42,300 bases of DNA from a bacterium (GTDB taxonomy: Bacteria; UBP6; UBA1177), in assembly GCA_022703485.1 (NCBI GenBank), contig JAKLDO010000021.1:1-42300 (forward strand). Reading direction: 5' to 3'. The notes under the pieces were generated by a model. It worked only from the letters and a program-made list of their open reading frames with translations, searched no databases and had not been told where the DNA came from. Below are positions 21,306 to 29,640 of this stretch, in pieces. A program made the position numbers and the translations under genes. Each line of letters starts with the position of its first letter. Position 1 is the first letter of the stretch.

Positions 21306-22480
21306 TCGATCACCCCCGCTTCCTTATAAAGGCTTTCATCGGAAACATCTATGTTATAAATAAGAACTCTGTCCTGTACAAAGCAGGAGACAAGAAGCAT
21401 TCCTTTCAGACTGTCCGCGGCCCTTGAAGCAAGCTGATACGGTTCACAGTCCTCTGTTGTTATCTCATCTATCACCTCGTTCTTTCCTGAATCGACTATG
21501 AATATCTTTCCTTCACCGGGGGAAGCTATGAATATCAGTTCGCCGTTATATTCGTTCTCGCCTTCTCCTGTAGTGTACGGAAAGACCGTAAGTTCGCCGA
21601 GACTTCCGCTCAGAGGTATTGTCTCAAGGATCTCTCCTTTGGTCTTTTTGCTTCCTGTAAGCCTGAACTTGAGGAGCTGAGGCGCTGAATCGACCTCGTC
21701 ATCTTCAGTGTTGTTCCTGAACGCCGCATATACAGATTCCCCGTCAGATGACACCTTGATGGACCTCATGTCTATGCCTTCAGTCGGTATCTCAAGGTCT
21801 ATTTCTATTACACCGACATTCATTCCGCTAAGTGTCTCGTCAACCTCTATAGCCGTGACAGTTCCGGAAGTCTTGTGAGATGCAAGATAATATCCTGATG
21901 ATGGATCGAAGGTGATGTCTGTTATCCCTGAACTTGTATCCTCTGTAACCATCCACTCCCATTTTTCAAGATCGACCACCGAGAATTCGCCGTTGAGCAG
22001 ATGCGTGACAAAAAGCCTTGTTCCGTCCTCGCTCATGGCAAGCGCATACGGTTCTTTTTTCATGTCAAGAACATCAGGAATAAACCCGTTGGTGTCATCA
22101 ATGTAACTCAGTCTGTAGCTTCCGGGTTTTCCGGATATTTTCAATCTCACTATCCCGTGATAATCCCTTGTTGTGACATAGACAGTATCCTCATCGCTGT
22201 TCACTATCATCTTCCCTGTCAGGGACGGAACGATCTCAGAACTGATAAAAGCCGGGTCGCCGTCTTCATCGATCTCCATGAGAACAAGGTTGCCGAAATC
22301 GTATTTCCTGTTGAGATTACTGCTCAGGTACAGGAATGTCTTTCCATCCTTGAAAATGTAGAAATCGGTCACCCTGTTCACAGATTCTTCCGGAGGAACG
22401 ACCAGATCGGTTGAATCTTCACAGGAAACTGCAATGAATAAAAGCATTGCCACGGCGCTTAGTTTTATGAAAGCTTTCAT
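21302..22480 (-). CDS. Lipoprotein with YVTN/YncE-like beta-propeller
   Basis: The 392-aa product has a signal peptide ending in AVSC (Cys20), +2 Glu. The mature sequence shows blade-like repeats typical of YncE/YVTN seven-bladed propellers: DTVYVTTRDYHGIVRLKIS, YALAMSEDGTRLFVTHLLNG, GESVYAAFRNN, GELIFIASPGEGKIFIVDS. Such propellers bind ligands or partner proteins and seldom have enzymatic activity. Its start overlaps the stop of the CpoB-like gene (ATGA) and its stop overlaps the next lipoprotein gene, which ties all three together. The +2 Glu rather than Asp is compatible with outer-membrane sorting by E. coli rules, although those rules may not hold in this organism. Confidence 0.8.
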   Translation of the reverse strand: MKAFIKLSAVAMLLFIAVSCEDSTDLVVPPEESVNRVTDFYIFKDGKTFLYLSSNLNRKYDFGNLVLMEIDEDGDPAFISSEIVPSLTGKMIVNSDEDTVYVTTRDYHGIVRLKISGKPGSYRLSYIDDTNGFIPDVLDMKKEPYALAMSEDGTRLFVTHLLNGEFSVVDLEKWEWMVTEDTSSGITDITFDPSSGYYLASHKTSGTVTAIEVDETLSGMNVGVIEIDLEIPTEGIDMRSIKVSSDGESVYAAFRNNTEDDEVDSAPQLLKFRLTGSKKTKGEILETIPLSGSLGELTVFPYTTGEGENEYNGELIFIASPGEGKIFIVDSGKNEVIDEITTEDCEPYQLASRAADSLKGMLLVSCFVQDRVLIYNIDVSDESLYKEAGVIE

Positions 22481-23403
22481 TTCTTTCCACCTTTTTTGAT
22501 TGTATCGTTCTTATTCTTATTTTTTGATTTTGACCGGCTCTTGTGATCGCTTATCATTTTCGTCAGTTCCTTTATCTGGTCAGGAAATGCCGATTTCGGG
22601 AACTTTATCTTAACTGCCTCAAGCACTTTTTCAGCAACATCCTGCTTGCCGATATGGAAAAGGGAGAATGCCGTTTTTATGTAGCTTGATTCAAGCTTTG
22701 CGCAGTTGTCGAATTCAGTCTCGATCCTCTGGAAATACTGTATTGCATTGTTATATGACTTTTCGAGAAAATAGCTTTCACCGGTCCAGTAGACCACATC
22801 ACATCTCCTGCCTTTCGGAAATTTCTGGGAATATGCGTCCCATCCCTTCCTTGCGACCTCTCCGTCTGTTCCGCTCTTAGTGAAATCAACTAGCTGATTG
22901 TAGCTTTTCTCTTCACTTTCAGGAAGTTTCACAGTCCCTGTCTTTGTCACCGTCATGTTCTCTACAGGTTTCATCTCCTCCATCTGCTCGGCAAGGTCTT
23001 TCTTAAGTTTTGCGTTCTCCTCTTCGAACTTCACGAGCCTTTTTTCGAGTTCAAGCACCTTTTCTGATGAAACACCGCCTTTCTGTGCTGAAACATCGAA
23101 CATATCGATCCTGCTGTTCAGGTCTTTTATCGTGGACTTGAGTTCATCCAGAGTTGTGAAAGACAGGTTTATCTTGTTGTCCGATGCGCTCTTTTCATTT
23201 TTCAGGGTCTTTTCTATCTCGTCGAGCCTTTTATTTATCTTTTCAATGTCACTTCTGAGCTGGTCTTCAAGGACCTTGAACTTCGCATTGTTCTCAGCTT
23301 TCATCTCGGCCTTCGCAGTATCGACATCCTTTCTCAGAGCTATGCACGATGTCAACATCATCATTATTGAAAAGCAGCATATGAGCCTTACCTTCAGATA
23401 CAT
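22477..23403 (-). CDS. Coiled-coil/TPR lipoprotein, CpoB/YbgF-like
   Basis: From the ATG at 23403 the product has 308 aa. The lipobox is LTSC with Cys20. Residues of about 25-140 are continuous charged heptads (DQLRSDIEKINKRLDEIEK and onward), a long coiled coil. The C-terminal third has TPR-like helices, including VVYWTGESYFLEKSYNNAIQ, GWDAYSQKFPKG and VLEAVKIKFPKSAFPDQIKEL. This order, coiled coil then TPR, is that of CpoB/YbgF, which couples peptidoglycan synthesis with the Tol-Pal machine. CpoB itself is a soluble periplasmic protein, so the lipid anchor differs. The tail is strongly basic (KSKNKNKN). A TTG one codon upstream is less likely, because AGAGG is spaced 5 nt from the ATG. First gene of its operon; no tol or pal gene nearby. 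Confidence 0.75.
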   Translation of the reverse strand: MYLKVRLICCFSIMMMLTSCIALRKDVDTAKAEMKAENNAKFKVLEDQLRSDIEKINKRLDEIEKTLKNEKSASDNKINLSFTTLDELKSTIKDLNSRIDMFDVSAQKGGVSSEKVLELEKRLVKFEEENAKLKKDLAEQMEEMKPVENMTVTKTGTVKLPESEEKSYNQLVDFTKSGTDGEVARKGWDAYSQKFPKGRRCDVVYWTGESYFLEKSYNNAIQYFQRIETEFDNCAKLESSYIKTAFSLFHIGKQDVAEKVLEAVKIKFPKSAFPDQIKELTKMISDHKSRSKSKNKNKNDTIKKGGKK

Positions 23404-23446
23404 CAAAACCTCTCGCTAAAATTCAGTGGAACATATAAAACGGAAT

Positions 23447-23475
23447 ATACTAAACTTAAATTTATATATAATCAA
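23447..23475 (-). promoter_or_regulatory. Candidate promoter of the seven-gene lipoprotein/lolA/SNF2 operon
   Basis: In the 101-bp AT-rich gap after the YbhN-like gene, the minus strand reads TTGATT (23470-23475), 17 bp, TAGTAT (23447-23452), each matching four of six consensus bases. The leader before the first ATG would be about 35-40 nt. The same -35 hexamer and spacing recur before the FGE-like lipoprotein gene. Confidence 0.45.
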
Positions 23476-23504
23476 ATTTTTGGGCATTTATAAACGGCAG
23501 CTTT

Positions 23505-24476
23505 TCAGCTTTCCCTGTCGCTCTGCGCTGAAGATATTGAAATATGATTTTTATACAGCCAGATTAGACCGGTCACAGTAACAGGTATTATCTGCGCCAT
23601 GTGAAGCACTACGGCCACGGCCATTCTCTTTTCGTACAGTATCTGGAATGATCTCAGGGCATATACTATCGCCGCCTGGAAAACGGCAAGTCCGCCGGGG
23701 GTCGGCGCTGCAAGCATTCCGAGGTTGGCTGCACACAGCATGAAAAGATATCCGGCGAAATGGATCTCAATGCCGAAAGCAGATGATATTAAAATATAAA
23801 CTGCCAGCTCTATCGTCCATACCGCGATACTGAGCATTGTCACAGAGAATATCTGCAACGGAGAGTTCAGTGAAGCGGCTCCTTTGAGGAACTTCTCTGC
23901 CACATCGAAGACAAACGACATGAAAGACGGCAGTCTGTTCCTTAAGAATGATATAAGCCTTGCAGGTTTATCCGAAAATGTACCGAAAAGGACAAAAAGG
24001 AACGCCACTGCAAAAAGGGCTGAAGCCATGTATGCGAGAGTCTTCACATTGCCCGGGAAAGGATAGAAAAAGAGAGTGATCGAAAGTATCATCGCTATCG
24101 TAAGCCCGTCGAACACCCTTTCAACAAATATCGATGCAAGCACTGAAGTTCTGCTCACTCCGTTCCTTTTTCCGGTTATCCATGCTCTTGTGAACTCACC
24201 TATCCTGACAGGAAATATGTTGTTGACAGCATAGCCGGAAATGGTGAGCATGGTCAGTTCCTTCACCTCAAAATCTTTAAGGTGCCTGAGCAGGATCCTC
24301 CAGCGCAGGCCCCTGATGATAAAAGAGCTCATGTAGACCGCGGCGCCTGCCAGAATATAAAAAATGTTCCCATGGAAAAGATACTGGAAGAAAAGCTCGA
24401 AATCGAGGTCTCTCAGAAGAAATATGAAAAGAACTATCGTTATTAAAAAACCTGCTGCAACTTTGAAATTCTTCAT
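23505..24476 (-). CDS. YbhN/UPF0104-type integral membrane protein
   Basis: The 323-aa product has about eight hydrophobic helices and the family signatures SSFIIRGLRWRILL and GYAVNNIFPVRIGEFTRAW, with FVERVFDGLTIA shortly after and the C-terminal AAPTPGGLAVFQAA. This is the lysylphosphatidylglycerol synthase transmembrane region family (UPF0104), whose members include MprF flippase domains, the glycosyltransferase-associated AglD and stand-alone proteins proposed to move or handle lipids. No soluble aminoacyl-transfer domain is attached, so lysyl-lipid synthesis is not indicated. Its ATG overlaps the TGA of the Hpt gene. The likely role is in lipid transport or modification at the inner membrane. 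Confidence 0.85.
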   Translation of the reverse strand: MKNFKVAAGFLITIVLFIFLLRDLDFELFFQYLFHGNIFYILAGAAVYMSSFIIRGLRWRILLRHLKDFEVKELTMLTISGYAVNNIFPVRIGEFTRAWITGKRNGVSRTSVLASIFVERVFDGLTIAMILSITLFFYPFPGNVKTLAYMASALFAVAFLFVLFGTFSDKPARLISFLRNRLPSFMSFVFDVAEKFLKGAASLNSPLQIFSVTMLSIAVWTIELAVYILISSAFGIEIHFAGYLFMLCAANLGMLAAPTPGGLAVFQAAIVYALRSFQILYEKRMAVAVVLHMAQIIPVTVTGLIWLYKNHISISSAQSDRES

Positions 24477-24826
24477 TTTGAACCCTTTCTGAACTCCGTT
24501 TCAAATGCACTGCGAAGCATATCAAGTTCATTTTTCAGCATGATCATCTTTGATCTGAATCCCTCATAATCACCTGATACGGCAAGAAGCTCCATTTCAT
24601 AAGCTGATCTTTTCACAGTCAAAGCCCCTATGCTCCCGGCCGCCCCTTTTATAGTATGGATGTGCCTTCTTATCTCCGTTCTATCTCTGCTTTCAAGAAG
24701 TGATCCCATTTTTTCCATGCGGTCTTGAGTATCATTGATAAAAATATCAAAAAGTTCCTCCGCCCACAGTCTGTCACCATCAGCCGAGGTCATAAGTATT
24801 TCAATGTCGAATATCAATTCATCCAT
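24473..24826 (-). CDS. Orphan Hpt (histidine phosphotransfer) domain protein
   Basis: The 117-aa protein is a single Hpt four-helix bundle. The phosphorylatable histidine is His57 in the HxxKG motif HTIKGAAGSIGA, preceded by the helix RRHI. The rest, ILMTSADGDRLWAEELFDIF and the long final helix, fits the fold. Hpt proteins relay phosphate between receiver domains of multistep two-component systems. No kinase or receiver gene lies in the window, so its partners are elsewhere. The gene follows the radical SAM gene by 11 bp and overlaps the YbhN-like gene, which places a signalling relay component inside a metabolic/lipid operon. Confidence 0.88.
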   Translation of the reverse strand: MDELIFDIEILMTSADGDRLWAEELFDIFINDTQDRMEKMGSLLESRDRTEIRRHIHTIKGAAGSIGALTVKRSAYEMELLAVSGDYEGFRSKMIMLKNELDMLRSAFETEFRKGSK

Positions 24827-24837
24827 AAAGAATCTCT

Positions 24838-26106
24838 CTAACTGACGCGAGGCATCTTACTATACATTCCTGCAAGTTTCAACTTCAATCCTGACATGGC
24901 GGCACTGTTGAACACCGGACTTCTCCAAGCCGACACTGTGTTATTCTGATATAGCGGTTCTGAATGGAAATCGAGAAGAGATTCCGTTCTGTGCAATTCA
25001 TACAAGGCCGTACCAGGCACCGGAGAGAACTCGCTTAGATATGGTCTTGCACCAATTTCTGCGACAATTTCAATGGTTTTATCAACTTCTTCAACTGTTT
25101 GACCCGGAAGTCCGCACAGAAGATAAACTCCTGTCTGTTCACTTGTAAATCCGGCCCGTTTCAGCATTTCAACTTTCTCTTTCAGCTGGTCGATATCCGT
25201 CTTGCTGTCATATCTTGTGAATGCGGTCTCGAAACCGAATCTCAACTGCGGAAAATCATGTTCCCTGAGCACTCTGCAAAGCTCTTCATCAAGTTCCTTC
25301 AGATGGACGCCGTTAGGTGTGTGGAACCTGTACTTTCCCGGTTCAAGAAAACTTAAGAACTCTTTCAGATATCTTCCGGAATCGAGGAAAAGTGCATCAT
25401 CATAGAAAGCGGCATCATTGCATCCTGTGACACTGTGCCATTTCTCAAGTGACTGCGCCTGCTTTTTTATATCCATTATCCTTATCTGCGGATTGAAGAC
25501 GGAGCTTGAACAGTATGCGCATCTGTTGGGACAGCCTTCGACAAGGTTCACAGGAAAGAACTTCAGGGCATTTATAAAACTGCTGTCCGTGCCGGTAACA
25601 TCTTTATTTATATCATATTTACCTTTTATGACTTCGACCCCGTCCATTATGAAAAGATCCGGGAGCAGTGTAGCAGATATACCGCCTGCCTTGACAGGAA
25701 CGGCAGGGAACACCTTTTTCAATATCTCTATCAGTTTCAGAACAGGTCTGTACCAGTATGTCATTCCGGTGGAAATGAATATCAAATCGGGTCTTTCCAA
25801 TGATGAAACAAGCTCAAGGACCCTTTCATCAGTTGCGCCGAACCTGTTATACTTTCTCGGAACGAACCTGAGTTCATCAGGTTTAGGGATCTCTTTTTTC
25901 CAGTATGAATGTCTTCCCCATGACCTGTACTGAGGAGGCTGCGCTCCTGCGTATCCGCAATATTCACCGTCAAGAAGATCAAGATATTCTACGGTGTCAC
26001 CGGCTTTCTGATGATGCTCCATGACCCTGAAAAGTCCGAGCGGCATCGCCCACAGGTTGTATGCCGTGAAATCTTCCACCGGGGGATTTATTGCGAGGAT
26101 CTTCAT
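24838..26106 (-). CDS. B12-binding-type radical SAM protein
   Basis: From the ATG at 26106 the product has 422 aa. Residues 1-165 form a cobalamin-binding-like Rossmann domain (MKILAINPPVEDF, LGLFRVMEHHQKAGDTVEYLDLL, ERPDLIFISTG, VPVKAGGISATLLPD) but lack the DxHxxG base-off motif. The radical SAM cluster motif is Cys192, Cys196 and Cys199 in EGCPNRCAYC, followed by a TIM-barrel half and GLPGQTVEEVDKTIE. The frame is open to 26241, but those extra 45 residues overlap cytidine deaminase and have no family support; the 26106 ATG overlaps that gene's TAA. Substrate unknown: such proteins methylate or rearrange unactivated carbons, often in lipid or natural-product pathways. Confidence 0.88.
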   Translation of the reverse strand: MKILAINPPVEDFTAYNLWAMPLGLFRVMEHHQKAGDTVEYLDLLDGEYCGYAGAQPPQYRSWGRHSYWKKEIPKPDELRFVPRKYNRFGATDERVLELVSSLERPDLIFISTGMTYWYRPVLKLIEILKKVFPAVPVKAGGISATLLPDLFIMDGVEVIKGKYDINKDVTGTDSSFINALKFFPVNLVEGCPNRCAYCSSSVFNPQIRIMDIKKQAQSLEKWHSVTGCNDAAFYDDALFLDSGRYLKEFLSFLEPGKYRFHTPNGVHLKELDEELCRVLREHDFPQLRFGFETAFTRYDSKTDIDQLKEKVEMLKRAGFTSEQTGVYLLCGLPGQTVEEVDKTIEIVAEIGARPYLSEFSPVPGTALYELHRTESLLDFHSEPLYQNNTVSAWRSPVFNSAAMSGLKLKLAGMYSKMPRVS

Positions 26107-26507
26107 TATCTGAGGGTGAAATGTTCCGGAAATATCTCTGACAGAGACATCTCCTTTTCGATAAGACCGGTTACTGCGTTCACAAGTATAACCCTCATCT
26201 CGGGATTGAAATCGGCAAGGACCTGCCTGCACATTCCGCACGGGAACACCGCCTTTCCTTCAAGTTCAGAAGCTATAATGACAGCTTCAATATCTTTTCT
26301 CCCCTGTGTAACTGCTGAAAAAAGAGCCGTCCGTTCCGCACAGACCGTAGCTCCGTATGATGAATTCTCAACATTGACTCCGGCGAACATTTCTCCACTT
26401 CCGGTTACGATCACTGCACCCACTTTGAATTTTGAATAAGGTGCATGGGCGTTATTTCTTATTTCAACCGCTTTTCTAACTGCCTGATCAAGTATTTTCC
26501 TATCCAT
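26106..26507 (-). CDS. cdd: Cytidine deaminase
   Basis: From ATG 26507 the product has 133 aa, the usual size of tetrameric Cdd. Zinc ligands are Cys56 in VCAERTA, with catalytic Glu58, and Cys90 and Cys93 in PCGMCRQ; the substrate-binding FAGVNVENSSYG segment is intact. The enzyme deaminates cytidine and deoxycytidine to uridine forms in pyrimidine salvage. The open frame extends to 26579, but GAGGG lies 5 nt before 26507 and the upstream residues are out-of-frame overlap with the phosphorylase gene. The 8-bp overlap with the purine nucleoside phosphorylase gene makes a compact nucleoside-salvage pair. Confidence 0.95.
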   Translation of the reverse strand: MDRKILDQAVRKAVEIRNNAHAPYSKFKVGAVIVTGSGEMFAGVNVENSSYGATVCAERTALFSAVTQGRKDIEAVIIASELEGKAVFPCGMCRQVLADFNPEMRVILVNAVTGLIEKEMSLSEIFPEHFTLR

Positions 26508-27348
26508 CTCTACCCTCAAGGACAAGTGTGATGAACCTTTCCATAAGTTTTCCGAACTTTTCCTCAATTTTTGCGGCATTTTCGCTTACTTCCTCGTGTG
26601 TAAGAGGTCCGCCTGACATTCCTGCCGCCTTGTTCGATATGAAACTTATTCCTGCGACTTCGATACCGGCATGTTTTGCGGCGATCACTTCGGGAACTGT
26701 TGACATTCCTACGGCATCAGCACCGAGCCCTGCCACCATTCTAACTTCGGCAGGCGTTTCAAATGTCGGACCGCTCAGAGCGAGATAAACCCCTTCTTTT
26801 ACCGGAATTGATTGCTCCATCGCCGATTTCTGGATAAGCATTCCCATTTTTCTGCTGTAGGCAGTGCTCATATCGGGGAATCTCGGACCGAATTTATCAA
26901 GGTTCTTTCCTATCAGCGGATTATCACCCATCATGTTTATATGGTCTCTGACTATCATGAAATCACCTGCGTCGAAATTCGGGTTCACTCCGCCCGCCGC
27001 ATTCGTCACGATGTATTTCCTGATCCCAAGAAGTATCAGGACCCTTATCGGAAAAACGACATCGGCCATTGAATATCCTTCGTAATAGTGCACTCTTCCC
27101 TGCATTATCCAGAAAGTCTTCTTTGACCTTTCATCGCTTGCAAGAATAAGCCTTCCCTTGTGTCCTGCGACTGTCGAGCACGGAAAGTTCGGAATATCAC
27201 AGTAAGGTATCTCAAGCAGTTTGTGCGAACTTTCGGCAAAAGAACCGAGCCCGCTTCCGAGCGTCACAGCGAGTTCAGGTATCTTAAAACAGCTCGCCGC
27301 CGCTTTTTTTCTAATGAATTCAACTGCTTCATTGAGCCTGTCGATCAT
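26500..27348 (-). CDS. punA: Purine nucleoside phosphorylase, trimeric (PNP-I) type
   Basis: The 282-aa product matches the trimeric PNP family in length and motifs: phosphate-binding GSGLGSFAE and GHKGRLILA, MQGRVHYYEGYSM, VTNAAGGVNPNFDAGDFMIVRDHIN, SGPTFETPAEVRM, VGMSTVPEVIAAKHAGIEVAGISFISNKAAG with the base-specificity Asn. It converts inosine or guanosine plus phosphate to the free base and ribose-1-phosphate. The ATG at 27348 has GAGG 5 nt upstream. It begins a cluster followed by cdd, a radical SAM gene, the Hpt gene and the YbhN-like gene, all overlapping or nearly so. The 59-bp gap upstream showed no convincing promoter. Confidence 0.95.
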   Translation of the reverse strand: MIDRLNEAVEFIRKKAAASCFKIPELAVTLGSGLGSFAESSHKLLEIPYCDIPNFPCSTVAGHKGRLILASDERSKKTFWIMQGRVHYYEGYSMADVVFPIRVLILLGIRKYIVTNAAGGVNPNFDAGDFMIVRDHINMMGDNPLIGKNLDKFGPRFPDMSTAYSRKMGMLIQKSAMEQSIPVKEGVYLALSGPTFETPAEVRMVAGLGADAVGMSTVPEVIAAKHAGIEVAGISFISNKAAGMSGGPLTHEEVSENAAKIEEKFGKLMERFITLVLEGRDG

Positions 27349-27407
27349 CTTGACCTCATATTTTTAAGTTTGAACAGACAACTTACAGGAACTTAACACC
27401 AAACAGA

Positions 27408-29618
27408 CTATTTTTCAATTTTTACGGTTATTACGGGTTTCACACTCTTCACACATCTGAACCCGGTGAAAAATGAATGTGTCCACGGGGTGTAAGGATG
27501 TCTGGTCTTGAGTTCAGGTCCGGTGAGGTATCCGCCTCCTTTGGCAACAACTAGGTCGCTTCCGAAATATCCAACGCATGGCGGTGTAACACAGAGGTCA
27601 TATGTCCATTCACTGGTTGTCCATTCCTGAACATTTCCCGACATATCCCAGATGCCTGAGACTGTTTTATCAGCAGGGAATGTTCCGGCTTCAACAGTGT
27701 CAAATCCGACAAATCCGGGATACCCTGTTCCGGTATTTGCATAAAAACTTGCAGGATAGGTTTCATAGTCAGGTTTTTCTTCGCCCCATAGATATGTTTT
27801 CTCTTCACCATCCCATGCCGCTTTCATCCATTCGAATTCTGTGGGAAGCCTTTTACCGAGCCAGTTGCAGTAAACTTGAGCTTCATACTGGTTCACATAA
27901 AGAACGGGATAATTGTCATAAAGCGGATTCCCGTAGTAATCAAGTACCGTGAGTGAACGGCTCCTGAGCGGCGGAACACATGCTTTCGCTTCAACACATT
28001 TCTCATAATCGCTGTTTGTGACTTCAAAAACATCCATCATAAAAGAGACTTTCGTTTCAAATTCAAGTCCGTCATACTTGAACTTCCCTGCCGTGATCTT
28101 GACCATTTCTTCTGTAGTCCCGGTCCCGGCATAACCATAACAGCTTCCTTCTATGCAGACATCAAGAAGAGTTGAATCGTCTTTGTCATCGCACCTTTCA
28201 TGGTTGGGTATGAAATGACACTTACCGTCTGTGACAAAATATCTGTTATCTGTACATACATTATTATCTTCACAACCAACATCTGCATTTTCAGGAAGTC
28301 TCGGAAGATCGGGAAGTTTGGCTATCCCGTGATGATAATATCCGCCAAGCAGAACATATCTGTCTTTTATATAGCACCACTGATCTCCGGTTCCTTCCCA
28401 GAAAGGTGTTACAACTCCTGTTTCAATATTCAGAGCAAAACTTCCTCCTCCGTATGTTTCATCAGTTTCATTTGAAACATAGTGAAAATACGGATATTCA
28501 AAACTCGGACGGATACTATTCCCTTCAAATATCCCTTTTATTTCTGGAGTCCACTTCTCTTCTCTTTTTGTTTTCATATTAAATGAATAAATATCAAATC
28601 CACTCCACTGCATCGGAGAATTTTCATAATGTATGAGATCCCTGCCTGATTCAACGAATACGCTGTCACCTTCTATACTCACAACACCCTCACTCAAACT
28701 CGCCGTAACATTTAAAGGTCTTATTTCAAGTGTTTCCAGATTTACTATCCATGTACTTACTCCAAACGGAGAATCTGAAAAACTTCCCCCCGTCGGACTG
28801 TACCTTCCACCCAGCACAAGATTCTTCCCATCATTCATCGGGAACGGACCAGACAATCTGGAAAGCTCTTCCGTTTTGTTCGTTTCAAGATTGAAAATGT
28901 AGGGGAAATACCCATCGGTGTAAGTTAAAAAAGGGTATTTCAACTGAAGTTTTCCAAATCCATCATCTCCCCATTCTTTCAATTCTGTCAATTCATTGGT
29001 AGTTAAATTCCCCATATATAGCTTATTGCTTATTTTTGTTTCATCGGACACAGCAAATACCACCCTTTGAAATTCTACACTGAACACATTATGAATAAAT
29101 TTCGAGGTTACTATTTCATATAGATAGCTATCCAGTCTGTTGCACCCATAAATATCAGGACAGTAAGTGTATTCTTCGAAACAACGACTTTTATCTTTAG
29201 GATTAACAGTAAAAAACACAAAATCATCATTTATATCCATCGGGCTGTCTATTTTCCCTATGGGATTGTCATCTTCAAGAACTGTTACAAATTCCCCGTC
29301 TTTGGGGAAAGCATTACATTTTACATCTGTTTTTACAGGACCGAAACATAACTTTGATTCAGGATCTCCTTCATAAATCTCTATACAGGTGGGTTCAGGG
29401 TAGACAATATCAGGGATTTCATCCGGTTCAGTGTCTTCCGACTCCGTGTCTGACACTTCGTCGGATAAATCGTCGGACAAGTCATCAGAAATATCCGTAT
29501 CTTCAATGAGTAAATCTTCGTCAGGGATAATATCAGAATCGGTTTTATGGTGGTCTGAGTTGCATGCAGTGCAGAAGCAGAAAGCAATCAGTAAGAATAT
29601 TATCAAATATTTTTTCAC
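27408..29618 (-). CDS. Lipoprotein with propeller-like region and C-terminal FGE-like domain
   Basis: The likely start is GTG at 29618, with GGAGGG 5 nt upstream, giving 736 aa; the frame is open further to 29669. The lipobox ends at Cys19 (FCTAC). Residues 20-65 are an acidic Asp/Ser/Glu linker with repeated SDDL units. Residues of about 80-460 are beta-rich, probably a propeller. A Cys-rich segment (CEDNNVCTDN, then CDDKDDSTLLDVCIEGSC) precedes the FGE-sulfatase fold in the last 220 residues: MDVFEVTNSDYEKCV, NYPVLYVNQYEAQVYCNWLGKRLPTE, SGNVQEWTTSEWTY, FFTGFRCVK. The catalytic Cys pair of true formylglycine-generating enzymes is not visible in the GGGYLTGPELKTRHP segment, so enzymatic activity is doubtful. 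The propeller part is noticeably AT-rich. A related partial gene lies at the right edge. Confidence 0.85.
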   Translation of the reverse strand: MKKYLIIFLLIAFCFCTACNSDHHKTDSDIIPDEDLLIEDTDISDDLSDDLSDEVSDTESEDTEPDEIPDIVYPEPTCIEIYEGDPESKLCFGPVKTDVKCNAFPKDGEFVTVLEDDNPIGKIDSPMDINDDFVFFTVNPKDKSRCFEEYTYCPDIYGCNRLDSYLYEIVTSKFIHNVFSVEFQRVVFAVSDETKISNKLYMGNLTTNELTELKEWGDDGFGKLQLKYPFLTYTDGYFPYIFNLETNKTEELSRLSGPFPMNDGKNLVLGGRYSPTGGSFSDSPFGVSTWIVNLETLEIRPLNVTASLSEGVVSIEGDSVFVESGRDLIHYENSPMQWSGFDIYSFNMKTKREEKWTPEIKGIFEGNSIRPSFEYPYFHYVSNETDETYGGGSFALNIETGVVTPFWEGTGDQWCYIKDRYVLLGGYYHHGIAKLPDLPRLPENADVGCEDNNVCTDNRYFVTDGKCHFIPNHERCDDKDDSTLLDVCIEGSCYGYAGTGTTEEMVKITAGKFKYDGLEFETKVSFMMDVFEVTNSDYEKCVEAKACVPPLRSRSLTVLDYYGNPLYDNYPVLYVNQYEAQVYCNWLGKRLPTEFEWMKAAWDGEEKTYLWGEEKPDYETYPASFYANTGTGYPGFVGFDTVEAGTFPADKTVSGIWDMSGNVQEWTTSEWTYDLCVTPPCVGYFGSDLVVAKGGGYLTGPELKTRHPYTPWTHSFFTGFRCVKSVKPVITVKIEK

Positions 29619-29640
29619 AAAAACCCTCCTGAATTGGAAG

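Noticed and set aside
26107..26241. 45-residue upstream extension of the radical SAM gene
   Set aside because: It overlaps cytidine deaminase in another frame; the family-typical start MKILAINPP is at 26106 and overlaps the cdd stop as TAATG.
27349..27407. Promoter before the purine nucleoside phosphorylase gene
   Set aside because: Only poor combinations were found, such as TTGAAA with TAAGTT at 17 bp, the -35 of which falls in the upstream coding end.
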